Shown here: in pieces, positions 11,823 through 22,059 of the stretch
Position numbering within the stretch: the stretch's first letter is position 1
Layout: each line of letters opens with the position of its first letter
NCBI GenBank assembly: GCA_022539475.1
Contig: VCMS01000042.1
Location: forward strand, 85,781 to 149,780
Direction: 5' to 3'
DNA length: 64,000 nucleotides
From: Gracilaria domingensis
Taxonomy: Eukaryota; Rhodophyta; Florideophyceae; Gracilariales; Gracilariaceae
Position numbers and translations under genes: made by a program
The notes under the pieces: generated by a model
Seen by the model: only the letters and a program-made list of their open reading frames with translations
What the model was told of the DNA's origin: nothing
The model's database searches: none

Positions 11823-14800
11823 TTGGTGCCATGCGTCACTGTCCTGGATACCGGGGCAGAACTCAATCTGGTGAATGCCAAACTACTAACTCACCGAAAA
11901 CTTGATAAGCATCTGCCGTGTACGCTACCTAACCCACTGGTGGACGCTAACAATAGACCACTAACGGTCATGGGAGCGCTCACCATAATGGTATTGATTG
12001 ACACCATGAAGGTGCGTGTTCGAGTCATAGTGGTCAACCAATTGGCAACAGACTGCATCCTGGGAACACCTTTTATAGACCAGCACGTCAGGGCAATTTT
12101 CCCACGCTACAAGACGGTTCTGTTCCGCAACGGTCCCCGTATCGCCATTATTGGTAACCACAAAGGTACCTTTCCGAGAAATAATGGCATTAGACACCAA
12201 CCGGTTCCGGAAAACACACTCTCCAAGAAGGTGCGACTAGCAAAGAGGTTCACCATACCACCGATGAACCACTTGGTAGTGAAGGTAACATGCCAACAAT
12301 CCAGCCTGTTATCCATTTAGAACCATTCACGGCTGGCCGAGCGACACATGACCTTAATGGCAAATGGCGTAGTCGATAATATACCGACGAAACCGTTTCA
12401 GGTCTACCTCAGTAATTTCAGCAACCATCCGGTCAAGCTGCCCAAGCACACCATAATTGGGTTGGCCCTACCAGCCCCTCGTACGATCTTTACGATCACA
12501 CCACAATGGCCCCACGAGGCCGTAGACGCTAAGGAGGGGGTAGGCAGCCCCGATTCGCCGCAAACAGACCATGTGGAGCGGCAAGTAGCAGAGCGACAAG
12601 ACCGGAAATTGGGGCTCGACCCCGTCGCCATATGGAAAACGGAGGTGAATATAGGCCTCGAATGGGAAGAGCTTAGAGCTCGGATCTTTGGACTCTTGGA
12701 GCCATTCAGTACCATGTGGTCGGGAAAGTTGGCAGCCATTAGGGCCCCCCAGCATAGGATTGACCTCAAACCGGACTCTCGTCCCATCCAACAACAGCCA
12801 TATCGCGCGGGACATAAGGCCCGAGAGATGGAGCTAGAGGAGGTGGAGCGAATGCTCCGTGGGGGGGTGATAGAGCCGGCTAATTCGGAATGGGCTAGCC
12901 CTGTCGTGCTAGTCCAAAAACGAGGAGAGACCCGTATGAGGTTTTGTATTGACTACAGAAAACTAAACGCCGTAACGGTGAGGGACTCATAACCCATCAC
13001 GAGGATGGATGAATGCATTGACTCCCTAGGAGAGGCGAACATCTTCACGACACTGGACGCGAACTGCGGTTATTGGCAGATCGAAATACCAGAAGATGAT
13101 GGTGATAAGACTACGTTTACATGCCCCGCAGATCTTTACCGTTAGTTACGCATGCCGTTCGGTCTAAGGAACGCCCCAGCCACCTTTCAACGAGCATTGG
13201 ACATTATCCTCTCCAAGGGGAAGTGGACGACCGCACTGGTATATATCGATGACGTAGTCATCTACTCGAAGTCCATTGAAGAGCACTTCTCGCACGTCCA
13301 GGTGGTGTTAGAATTGCTACAGAAAGCAGGCGTGACCCTCAAGCTAAGGAAGTGTATGTTTTTTAACCAAGAGGTAGAGAAGTGGAGTACCTACGGCACA
13401 CTATAAGCCCAGAGAAACTCGAGCTGACCAAACGGAATATCCGAGCGGTACAGGAAGCGAAGCTCCCGACATCGCAGACAGACATACGACCCTTTATAGG
13501 TCTATGCAACGTCTACCGTCGGTTCATTAAGGGGTTCGCAAAGATAGCTGCACCCCTGAACCGCAGGTTACAGAAGGGTCAACCCACACACTTTGACCAC
13601 TTGGAAGAGGACGAGGTAGAGGCGTTCTACACACTGAAAGCAGCGCTTCTCTCCCCATCGGTATTGGCACTGCCCAAGACGGGTCTTCCGTATACGCTGG
13701 ATACGGACGCATCGGACGCCCAAATAGGTTGCTGCGTCATGCAGGAGCAGCAGGACGGCACGCTCGCACCGATTGGGTATTGGAGTAGAGCCTTGAACCA
13801 AGCGGAGCAGAACTACACCGTAACGGAAAAAGAGTGCCTCGCGGTTGTCTGGGGTATGCTCATGCTACGTCCTTACCTGTATGGTGTACGATTCACGCTC
13901 CGGACGGATCACGACTCCTTGAGGTGGATATTAGGGTTGATGGACGCATCAGGTGGTTTGGCCCGATCGCGTCTGAGACTCTCAGAGTTTGAGTACGATG
14001 TGCAGTACCGCCCGGGGATCAAACACCAAGTAGCCGACGCTATGTCACGCTTAAACACCAACGGATTAAATACAGACCGCGTGGAAGACGATATCCCGTG
14101 CTTTACGGTGGAGACGACAAACAGAGAGGTCAACAAAGTCCTAGAGGGACACTGAGATGATGACAATACGTACCAAGTGGCAGGGGAGGCCCTCCTCCCT
14201 GTGGAGGAAGGGGAGCATGCCCCAATCACCCGTGAGAAATTTCTACTAGAACAATCGACCGATAGGTTATGCAAGACGTTCGATGACGTACTAGGAGAGA
14301 AGGACTCTCAGTCCGATATCGACCACAATGGGTACCTGGTCCGACGCTCACCCTTAGACGGAGCTGTCCAGAAGGTCGTACCGGAGTCAATAAGACAAAA
14401 GGTGTTGTATCTCTCGCACAACCCGCGGCTGTCGGGACACCCCGGAGCCACGCGGTTGTATTACACCCTTCGGAGGCACTTCTACTGGCCGCAGATGGCT
14501 AACGATATATATACCTATGTGGTGAAGTGCAACTCGTGCATCAAGACCAGAGGTGGTGTTAGGAAGCACAGCAAGTATCTGAAGCTATTTCCGGCGGCGT
14601 GGCCGCTAGAGTTTGTCGCCATCGACACACGAGGGCCCCTGCCAAGAACCTCAGAGGCTTATCGCTTTGTGATAGTCATAACCGATAGGTTCACAATGCT
14701 GACGAGAGCGATACCTCTCAAGAACCAAACGGCGACCACCCTGGCGACAGCCTTCTTAGAAAACTGGGTTTACCCGTACGGCGCTCCGATCTACTTACTG

Positions 14801-15570
14801 ACTGATAATGGTTCGAACCTAGCTTCAAAGTTCTTCGAAGCCGTTTGCACCATGTTCAGGACTAAGCACTACTTCACCACGGTCTATCACCCACAAACTA
14901 ACGGCCAAGTGGAGAGTTTCAACAAGACCCTAGTGGCGCGTCTACGTCATTATGTGGAGGAAAATCAAACCTCGTGGTCGGAGTACGTACAGCCACTGAC
15001 GTTTGCGTACAACCTCCAGGTCCATACGGTCACCCAAACGACCTCCTTTGACCTGGTGCTGTCGCGCACACCACAGGGTATCATTGTCCAGGCGGAACGA
15101 GAACGCTCCGAAGCAGCAGGTACGCTTACCCCCGCGAAGGTCAAAAAGACGATACTCCAGAAGCTGCGTACCGCCCTGGCGCACGCCCAGATTAAGATGA
15201 CGGCGGCCTAGGAGCGATACAAAGCCGACTATGACCGTCAGGTAAGTAAGATAACCAAAGTGGTAGAAGGAGATATGGTCTTTCTGGATGTCCCACCCAA
15301 AGGTAAACGACCAACCTCAGCGGAAGTGGCGGACGATATCTGAATTGATGAGGACATCAATTCCAAACTACTACCCAAGTCAACGGGACCTTACAAGGTC
15401 GTTCGCTCGAATGAGCACACCGCTACGGTTATGATGGATGGGTTGGAGAGTACCATCTCCATCGACAGAGTTGTCAAAGCGGCACAGGCTGCCACCCACC
15501 TCAACAGCCGCAGCCGAGGCCAGAGGGAAGCCCTGAGGCCACGGCGGAAAGCACACCAATGGAAATAGCG
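11823..15570 (+). pseudogene. Pol of element 2: protease, RT, RNase H, integrase
   Basis: Protease: VLDTGAE near 11848 and CILGTPFID near 12055. RT: FCIDYRKLN near 12943, MPFGLRNAPA at 13152, and YIDD near 13244. A frame change near 13380-13405 leads to RNase H (LDTDASDA near 13699, TDHDS near 13903). Integrase has an H-H-C-C zinc domain (CNSCIK near 14530), the core IDTRGPLP, LLTDNGSN near 14798 and a YHPQTNGQVESFN block near 14886. A GPYKVV motif near 15390 marks the C-terminal domain. In-frame stops lie at 12318 (TAG), 12990 (TAA), 13141 (TAG), 14153 (TGA) and 15209 (TAG). All catalytic motifs remain readable. Confidence 0.9.
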
Positions 15571-16061
15571 CCCACGAAAACCGTAACGGCTGACCCCACG
15601 GGCCCTACGACCCAAGTGACAGCGGAGAACGAGCCACAGCGAGACCAACAGGTCACGCTACCGACGAAGAGTCACACACTCCATGATCAAACGGAAAACT
15701 CACATCCTCAAGTAGACCTCAGGAATTTGCCATCGATACCATTGTAGGTCACGAGCACACCACACGAGGTATCCACGACAGGGTCAGGTGGTATGGATGG
15801 TCACCAGAGTATGACTCCATGGAACCACCTGGTCATATCCCCAACAACTTCATTATTAGGTATTGGCGTAAACAAGGGCGAACGCCCCCACAAAATGCCT
15901 TGGCCCCGCGTGGTACGCGACGCTAAGGAGGGGGAGGGTGTGTCGGAGCCCTTGAAAGCCACAGGGAAAGCTAACCGGCGAACTAACCTAACAGAAAAAC
16001 ATCACAACGCAAGATACTTTATTAGTCGAGAAGGGCCCACAAGAGCTAACCACGAGGTAAC
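15571..16061. other. Element 2, spacer between pol and the antisense gene
   Basis: Only short reading frames occur here. The stretch contains an exact ACC-N4-GGT palindrome at 15824-15833 and is the convergence zone between plus-strand pol and the minus-strand gene. No terminator was recognised. Confidence 0.5.
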
Positions 16062-18785
16062 TTAGGAGGCCGTGGCAGAGCCACGGCCACGTCCGCGACC
16101 ACGACCGGTCCGGCGATCGCGCGCACGGCCACGAGATGTACCGCGAGACGACGCGGAACCTCCACGACCAGAGGACACCGACATAAGACCGGCGGAGCTT
16201 CCGCCTCCGCCGCCAGCGGCGCTCGCTGGCGCACCACTACTTGGTAACGGAGTAGAGGCAGAAGGCCCTACTGGGGTGCTGCTGCTAACTACCGGCATGG
16301 TGTTCGCAGAACCAGTGAGTGGATAAAAGGAAGGCGGCAAGCTAGTCGCAGGGATATCTCCAGAGGTCGGAGGAGGAGCAAGACCGCTGGACGGCCCTGC
16401 ACACAGGGTCGGACCAGGAGGTGCCCCAGCTCCGGATGGCCCAGAACCAGCACGCGCCATCGGAGCACTGGACGACGACGGAAGCGGAGCCGAGCGGAAA
16501 CCAGTTTGGAAACCACTGGGTGCTCCCATCCCAGTACTGGCGGGAGGGAGAGGAACGTTATGAGAACCAAATGGTGTGTGAAAGGGTGCCGAAGGAACTG
16601 CAGCAGAAGCTCCACCGGGCGTTTGATAGGTTCCGAGACCACCAAAGCCTACCATCTGGGTCACAGGCGCCTGAGACGCCGGGGCATACGGGTTGAAACT
16701 TTCTACAGGTGGTATATGCAGGGGTGCATGGCCTTCCACGAGATTGCTCAGCTGACCGAAATAGGCAGTCACCTCACGGTAGAGATTGCACTGAAAGAAG
16801 TCGCGGAACTGCCGCCACTCGTTAGTGCGCCGCTCATGGTGAGCGACCACTGGGAGCAAGTTTGTCAAGGTATCCACCGCTGTAAAGATGTCGTTTGGAC
16901 CAAGACGGTTGAAGTGCACCATCGACGCGAGGTTGAGACGCGCCAGAGCGCTCCTAATCGCAACGCTGTCACCACCTGGGGGTACCGGGTTTACCGGCAG
17001 CTACTGTAAACCAACGTGGAGAGGCCCATGGGTCCCCCGGTCAGGGGGATGCGCCGCTGCGTGAGCATTGGGAGGAACAATAGCGGTGGGAGCCGCCACA
17101 CTGGTAGGAGGAGTGGCCTGTACGGGAGCCGACGGAGGTAACGCAGGGAACTCATAGTTCTCGGCGGTCACCATCATGGTATCGTCGTCACCAAAAAGGT
17201 CCTCGCCAGCCACATGCTGGTTCTGCAAGGGCACTATGCTATATACCTCAGGGTCATAGACGTTCCAACCTTGGTGGTCGCTCCAATTGTGGTTACTCAC
17301 AGCCGTGAGGTAGTTGTCGAGTTGCTGAGCAGTATACTTCGTACCTTCCACAATGGCGGCAAGCCCCATCGCACGAATGTCTCCAATGACATCAGTCGGG
17401 ATGTGGAAGATACGACCAACTGGTTGAGTACCGCTGATGCCGACGGCCTTGTCAGGACAGCGTGTGTCCCAGGTCACACCCTCCACGGATGCCTGAAGGG
17501 CGAGAATCGCCACCATAACGGCCCATTCGCTGCGCGCAACCGACCAAACGGCGTACGCATTGTTCCTTTCGAGGACGATGCTACTTTCAAAGTACGCTAG
17601 GGCCGGAGGGGTCCGCACCTCCAACCACTGGCAAACTTCGTAGTGATCCCGCCAAGACGGTCGGCTCATATACCACGACCGGAGGTTCTGGTCGCTCTGC
17701 GACCAGTATTCAATGTTGTGGAAAAGGTGCATCGTACGCGTACGACCGTGACGGTGACAGACACGTCTCTCGGCCATCGCATCGGTGGCCCATCTGCCAC
17801 GGTCTGTCCAGTAGTTGGTGTCTAGGGGGCGTTCGAACGCCACGTAATCGAGATTAACCTCGAGATGACCAGTTGGTTCGCAAAGACGGTGAAAAATGTC
17901 AACCAAGCGGCGGAAGTAATGGACCTCACCGTCGCATCGGATGAACAGGAGGTGCGACGGGATGGCCACTGGGATGTAATAGAGAAACTTTGTATGCCTC
18001 TGCCGTGCGTGGAAGCACTTAGGACGACCAAATCGGTTCTGCTTCTCACCCTGACGGGGTGGCGGAGGAGCCATCGGCACTGCCTCCAACCGGCGGCAAT
18101 CCCAGCGGGCAATGGCGCTGTACTGCGAGAGTGCCATATGGCGGAACCGCAAGGGACTAAACGAGGAGCTGATATGAAACGGCCAGTTCCCGAGGGCGAC
18201 CATTTCGGCGGAGATGTCGGCAAACCGGACGCCATTATGGGCGTACGGATGCCAATGTGTCCTGTTAAGGTCGTGCGGGCTGAGCTTTTGAGCCTCCACC
18301 GTTCCGGCGACCGCCAAGGGGTTGATGTTGCTGGGACCAGCAGCGGCGACATAAGGATCATAGCCGGCGCCACGACCATATGGATCCTGACGAACCCGGG
18401 TGCTAGCCCGAGTGGTCCGCTTGAAGACGACGCCGCCACGTCCGCGGGCTACCCCATGGATCTTCCCGGACATCCTAGACGCAGCAAGAACCTCTCGAAC
18501 CGAGCGGGTGGTCTGTGGAGACAGAGATACCTCAGAGGTGGAGCCTCCCCTTATAGGATCATAATGCGACTCTTCGCGCACCACGAGGGTCTCGGCTTCC
18601 GGAGCGTCTGGAACCGATGGAAGCGAAACCGGGGTACTGGTTTGGGATAGGGCACGGCGACGCGAGGGCTCCACCAACTGGTAATCGGGCGCGTAAGGAG
18701 CGCCTGCATCGGAAGGGTGCCCCGCAGCGGTCAGGACGGGGGACACGCAGGCGTCATTCTCGTCCACGCGGCGCGCGAAGGTCAT
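16062..18785 (-). pseudogene. Antisense 908-codon gene in element 2, one in-frame TAG
   Basis: A single minus-strand frame runs from ATG at 18785 to TAA at 16062, broken only by TAG at 17001-17003. The N-terminal 190 residues are Arg/Ser-rich and look disordered. The middle (about residues 190-500) is rich in Trp, His, Tyr and Arg and appears folded; I recognise no family. After the TAG there is a helical segment (VRRSAL..-like, near 16930-16780) and then a Pro/Gly/Ser-rich linker. The tail is a strongly basic GRGRGRGRG-type RGG stretch that could bind nucleic acid. Its position, antisense between integrase and 3' LTR, matches extra genes of some plant gypsy elements. A role as an accessory or self-DNA-binding factor is inference only. 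Confidence 0.6.
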
Positions 18786-19532
18786 GGACCACCCCGTAGG
18801 GGAGGTCGACCGTTCACCTATGAGGTTAGAAGTTGTGCAGCGGAAACGCCACGGAGGACGGCGACCAAGACGGTACTAGACGCGAAGCGCGCAACCTAAA
18901 CGGAGCGAACGGACACGGAGGAGCGGTCACCGAACCAGGAAGGTCACTGCGGGCCGGCACCAGACGAAACTCAGCCGTGAGACACCACTTGGAATTAACA
19001 ACCCGGGACGGTGCGGCGACGTCGACAACACCAGTAGGGAAGATCGCGGCAACCAAGAAGAAAGAGGGCACAGCCGCTTAACTCGCGGAGGGAGGTACCA
19101 CGCCGGAGTGGAGATGCGGCCAAGGACCAACGGTGGAAAGGAGAGACAGACAACCACTAGGTACGGTCGGCGCTGAATCAAACGCCACGAAAGGGGGTGA
19201 GAAGCCGATTGGTCGTTCAGAGGAGCCACCGTGGGCGAAGACACCCAAGGGGGCGAAGAGATGCGAAGCGGTTGATCACGACAAGGTGGTTCGGGTCGCG
19301 CGTTCGTTGCGCGCTGCGCGCCGACCTATGACGGATGGCACTGGCCAGGAGGACGACCACGAAGGTGTGCAGTAAGCGCACTCGAGACTCCCCACCCCTG
19401 GGGATGCTCCGCTACAAGCGCCGTGTCGCAGCGATGACGGGCGCTACGCGTCGGAAGACACTAGGCTCTGCCCGTTCGGTGAGAGGGCGGCAGACGCCGT
19501 GAGGATCTCTGCAGCCACGGGGCGTGCCTGTT
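18786..19532. other. Element 2, region upstream of the antisense gene
   Basis: About 750 bases between the antisense start codon and the 3' LTR hold no supported gene, only short overlapping frames. It should contain the promoter of the antisense gene and the end of plus-strand transcripts. Near-matches of the ACC-N4-GGT motif occur (for example near 18980). Confidence 0.4.
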
Positions 19533-19536
19533 GGTA

Positions 19537-19547
19537 GCAGGGGGGTC
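19537..19547 (+). promoter_or_regulatory. Polypurine tract of element 2
   Basis: GCAGGGGGGTC lies immediately before the 3' LTR start at 19548, the expected place for plus-strand DNA priming. Confidence 0.55.
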
Positions 19548-20118
19548 TGTAGTATAGTACGCCCGATCGGTGGGAGCTCTACTCGACCAACTGGTGACGT
19601 CAACTGCCTCTGGGCACGTGTGTCTACTATACCACGCGAGACGCGTATGCGTACGTATGGCAAGGACTAATTAGTTTATTTTCATTAATTTAGAATTAGT
19701 ATTTGCTAGGTAGTATCGATATGTGACCGGGGTGGCGCACCACAAGTGGACCTCCCGGTGGCCCACGTGGCAATAGGCCCGTGAGGGCCGGAGGGGCGCT
19801 CGGGGGTACTAGACCCCCGAGGCCCCAACCTCCCACACCAGATGGTAAAGTCAAGCACCAACTAGACTAGTTCGACACCGGTTTGGTTCTACAGTCAGCA
19901 ATTGGTAAGTCTAGTAGTCCTCCGTCAGTTTTGCTGACCTTGCGGGTTATACGAGCCTGCCGCACACCAGTGCAGGCGTATTTACCACTTGGTCACCGTG
20001 CACTATAGGCAACGGTGGGTGCTGCCGACCTATTAGGTGTCACGCGTTTCAACCCTCCGCCGGGTCGAGCCCACGCAGGGCTCCCCACTCACAGCTCGCA
20101 CCGACCGGTTGTACCACA
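19548..20118 (+). repeat. 3' LTR of element 2
   Basis: It is the same length as the 5' LTR, begins TGTAGTATAG, ends GTACCACA and is followed by the CATCA duplication. Most differences from the 5' copy lie within bases 35-130 and include substitutions inside the motif at 19586-19595, which stays an exact ACC-N4-GGT palindrome although its centre changed from AAAT to AACT. Confidence 0.92.
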
Positions 20119-20123
20119 CATCA
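20119..20123 (+). repeat. Target site duplication CATCA, right copy
   Basis: Matches 8675-8679 exactly and marks the right junction of element 2 with element 3. Confidence 0.9.
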
Positions 20124-20819
20124 TCTGTTCAGATTGTGTTACGTGGTCGACTATTGAAATCATCTCTGGTAACCCCTCTCGGTCGGGTTACTAAACCGAA
20201 AAAGGTTAACCGCATCAAGAGCAGGCTACCGAAGCCTATCCGTCAGCCGACGTCACCGAGTGTAATTGAAGGTGACAGTGACGTGGAACGCTTTCGCCCG
20301 CTGACGACCTGTCATCTGGGTGACGTCAGTGACCTGTCACGACGTGTCACCTTGTCCAGCAGGGACATTGCTGTACTCTGTCGTGATTATCGTTCAGGTA
20401 CAAAGGAACCCCTTCTGACCGGACATCGTGGACCCGTGCGGAACCGTACCGAACGGGTCCTAACGGAGGTCCTGAGAGCCAGGTCCAAGGGAGAGGCAGC
20501 ACACCGCCGTGCACTGCCCATTTCTGGTCCTGGGACTAATATCGGTCCCAAATCAAGGCATTGGTGCCACATCTGTGAGGCAACAAAGAAGCCTACTATT
20601 CCGTGGGTGGACCACAATTGTTCGGAGAATCATCTCATCATGTTGGAATCAAAATCGGCTGGATTTGGAGAATTTCGTGGAAAGGTTTTGTTGGAGTACG
20701 CAGACAAGCTGCAAGTTCATTGTGCAGTCTGCAACTTGTGGTGCGAGGACGTTCTGGCATACGCGCACCACTACTCGACGCAGGAGCATTTGGACCGTTA
20801 CCACGCTTTTAAGGAGTAG
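20124..20819 (+). pseudogene. Element 3 leading ORF, 3' half, with two Cys2-His zinc-finger-like repeats
   Basis: The frame ends at 20819. Its C-terminal part holds two similar units: CHICEATKK with a His about 20 residues later, and CAVCNLWCED followed by YSTQEHLDRYH. Both have Cys-x2-Cys then a distal His, as in C2H2-type fingers. Upstream is basic and Ser/Thr-rich. Its place before gag in a gypsy element is unusual; it may be an accessory nucleic-acid-binding protein of the element or an older gene in which element 3 sits. No ATG can be assigned because the 5' part is separated by element 2. Confidence 0.45.
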
Positions 20820-21023
20820 GCTGAAGCGGCTTCAAAAATAGACGGTACTCCTCTATATTTAGCTAATAAGACTACTAGAGAATCTGCTGTTTCTATTAGC
20901 AAAGTAGTCAAGAGGCTTAAGTTCAAGAGAAACTAAGTTTCATTCGACAAATATTAAGTAAAATTGTTTGAATTGTTGGGTTTTATTTAAAATTGTTCTT
21001 TCGCCTTTAAAATCTGCAAAATA

Positions 21024-21977
21024 ATGAAACAACAACAAAATTCTGAGAACAATGTTGCAATTCAGCAATTACGGCAGCAGGTCGCCAACTTACAAGAAAA
21101 AATTCAAAATGCTAACCAAGCTTTCGTTAATTTTAACACGCAACGCGAAAATAATACCCTGGAAGTAGGGAAGCCAGATAAGTTTTACGAGAAGAATGTA
21201 CGTAGTTGGCTTAAAGGACTCGAAAATATTTTTACAAGTAAGTTACCCCCGACTTCTGAGGAGCAAAAAATTAAGTTCGCCATAAGTTATATGGCAGGAG
21301 ATGCTTTGCAATGGATTGAACTAGTTTCCTTGAATGATATAAATTTTGAAAGTTTCGAAGAATTCAAAACCAAGTTAATGGAGTATTGTGAGCCCGTTAA
21401 TAGGGAACTGACCGCTAGAAAACATTTGGGTGAATTAAAAATATTTGGAAGGTTTAATACTGTACGATCCTATAACCAACAATTTACTAAGTGGTTATTA
21501 CAAGTACCAACAATGACTGAAGCAGAACAAATATTTCATTATAGTCAAGGGTTGGAAACCAAGACTAGGATTGAAGTAGAACGTTCGGAGCCGGAGTCAA
21601 TACAAGAAGCAATGAAAGCTGCGGACAGATTAGATAATATATTCCTAAATGCAAGCAATTGGAACACATCTTCTAATAGTTCCGGCAATGGTGACAGACA
21701 AGGACCAGTTCCAATGCAAATTGGCAATGTTAATATAAAACGCGTTACTCACGTCTCCGGAGAAGAGAAGAAACGCTGTTCGCAGGAAAGACTATGTTTT
21801 GTTTGCAAAAAAAAGATTGCATGGCAAAGAACCACTACACCAATAAAGGTGGTGAAAACAACCGTAACAAAAAAAATAAAAATAGCGCTAGAACGCCCTA
21901 GCGCAGAACCCAGCTCTAACGAAGAACTTGTACCTTATAAAAAAGAGAAAACCAAGATAAAAACTACAAATAAGTAA
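21024..21977 (+). CDS. Gag polyprotein of element 3
   Basis: The frame opens with ATG at 21024 and has a glutamine-rich coiled-coil start. A retrotransposon gag core follows (KFYEKNVRSWLKGLENIF, then ISYMAGDALQWIEL and ELTARKHLGELK), roughly residues 50-200. PMQIGN precedes the nucleocapsid. The zinc knuckle begins correctly (CFVC near 21798) but a run of eight A bases shifts the frame right after it, so the remaining Cys and His appear in another frame. The C-terminus as read is therefore probably altered. This is the capsid protein of the particle. Confidence 0.8.
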   Translation: MKQQQNSENNVAIQQLRQQVANLQEKIQNANQAFVNFNTQRENNTLEVGKPDKFYEKNVRSWLKGLENIFTSKLPPTSEEQKIKFAISYMAGDALQWIELVSLNDINFESFEEFKTKLMEYCEPVNRELTARKHLGELKIFGRFNTVRSYNQQFTKWLLQVPTMTEAEQIFHYSQGLETKTRIEVERSEPESIQEAMKAADRLDNIFLNASNWNTSSNSSGNGDRQGPVPMQIGNVNIKRVTHVSGEEKKRCSQERLCFVCKKKIAWQRTTTPIKVVKTTVTKKIKIALERPSAEPSSNEELVPYKKEKTKIKTTNK

Positions 21978-22059
21978 AAGGCAAAAAGAAAACAATGGGT
22001 AAGTAGTGATATTGTTAAATTATGTCCCTTCTCTCCTTACAAGAGAAGAAGGAAGTCTA

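Larger units (their letters stand above)
8680..20118 (+). mobile_element. Complete 11.4-kb Ty3/gypsy element 2 with an antisense gene
   Basis: Two 571-bp LTRs (8680-9250 and 19548-20118) flank gag, protease, RT, RNase H and integrase on the plus strand. A 908-codon reading frame lies on the minus strand between integrase and the 3' LTR. The 5-bp CATCA duplication shows one simple insertion into element 3. The LTRs differ at roughly 5 percent of positions by eye, clustered in the first 130 bases, so the insertion is not recent. pol has several in-frame stops. The element is GC-rich and unusually full of ACC-N4-GGT palindromes. Confidence 0.92.

Noticed and set aside
17822-18650. Long plus-strand frame at 17865-18650 and minus frame at 17822-18439 over the antisense gene
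   Set aside because: They are shadows of the GC-rich 908-codon minus frame, with Arg/Ala-rich composition and no motifs.
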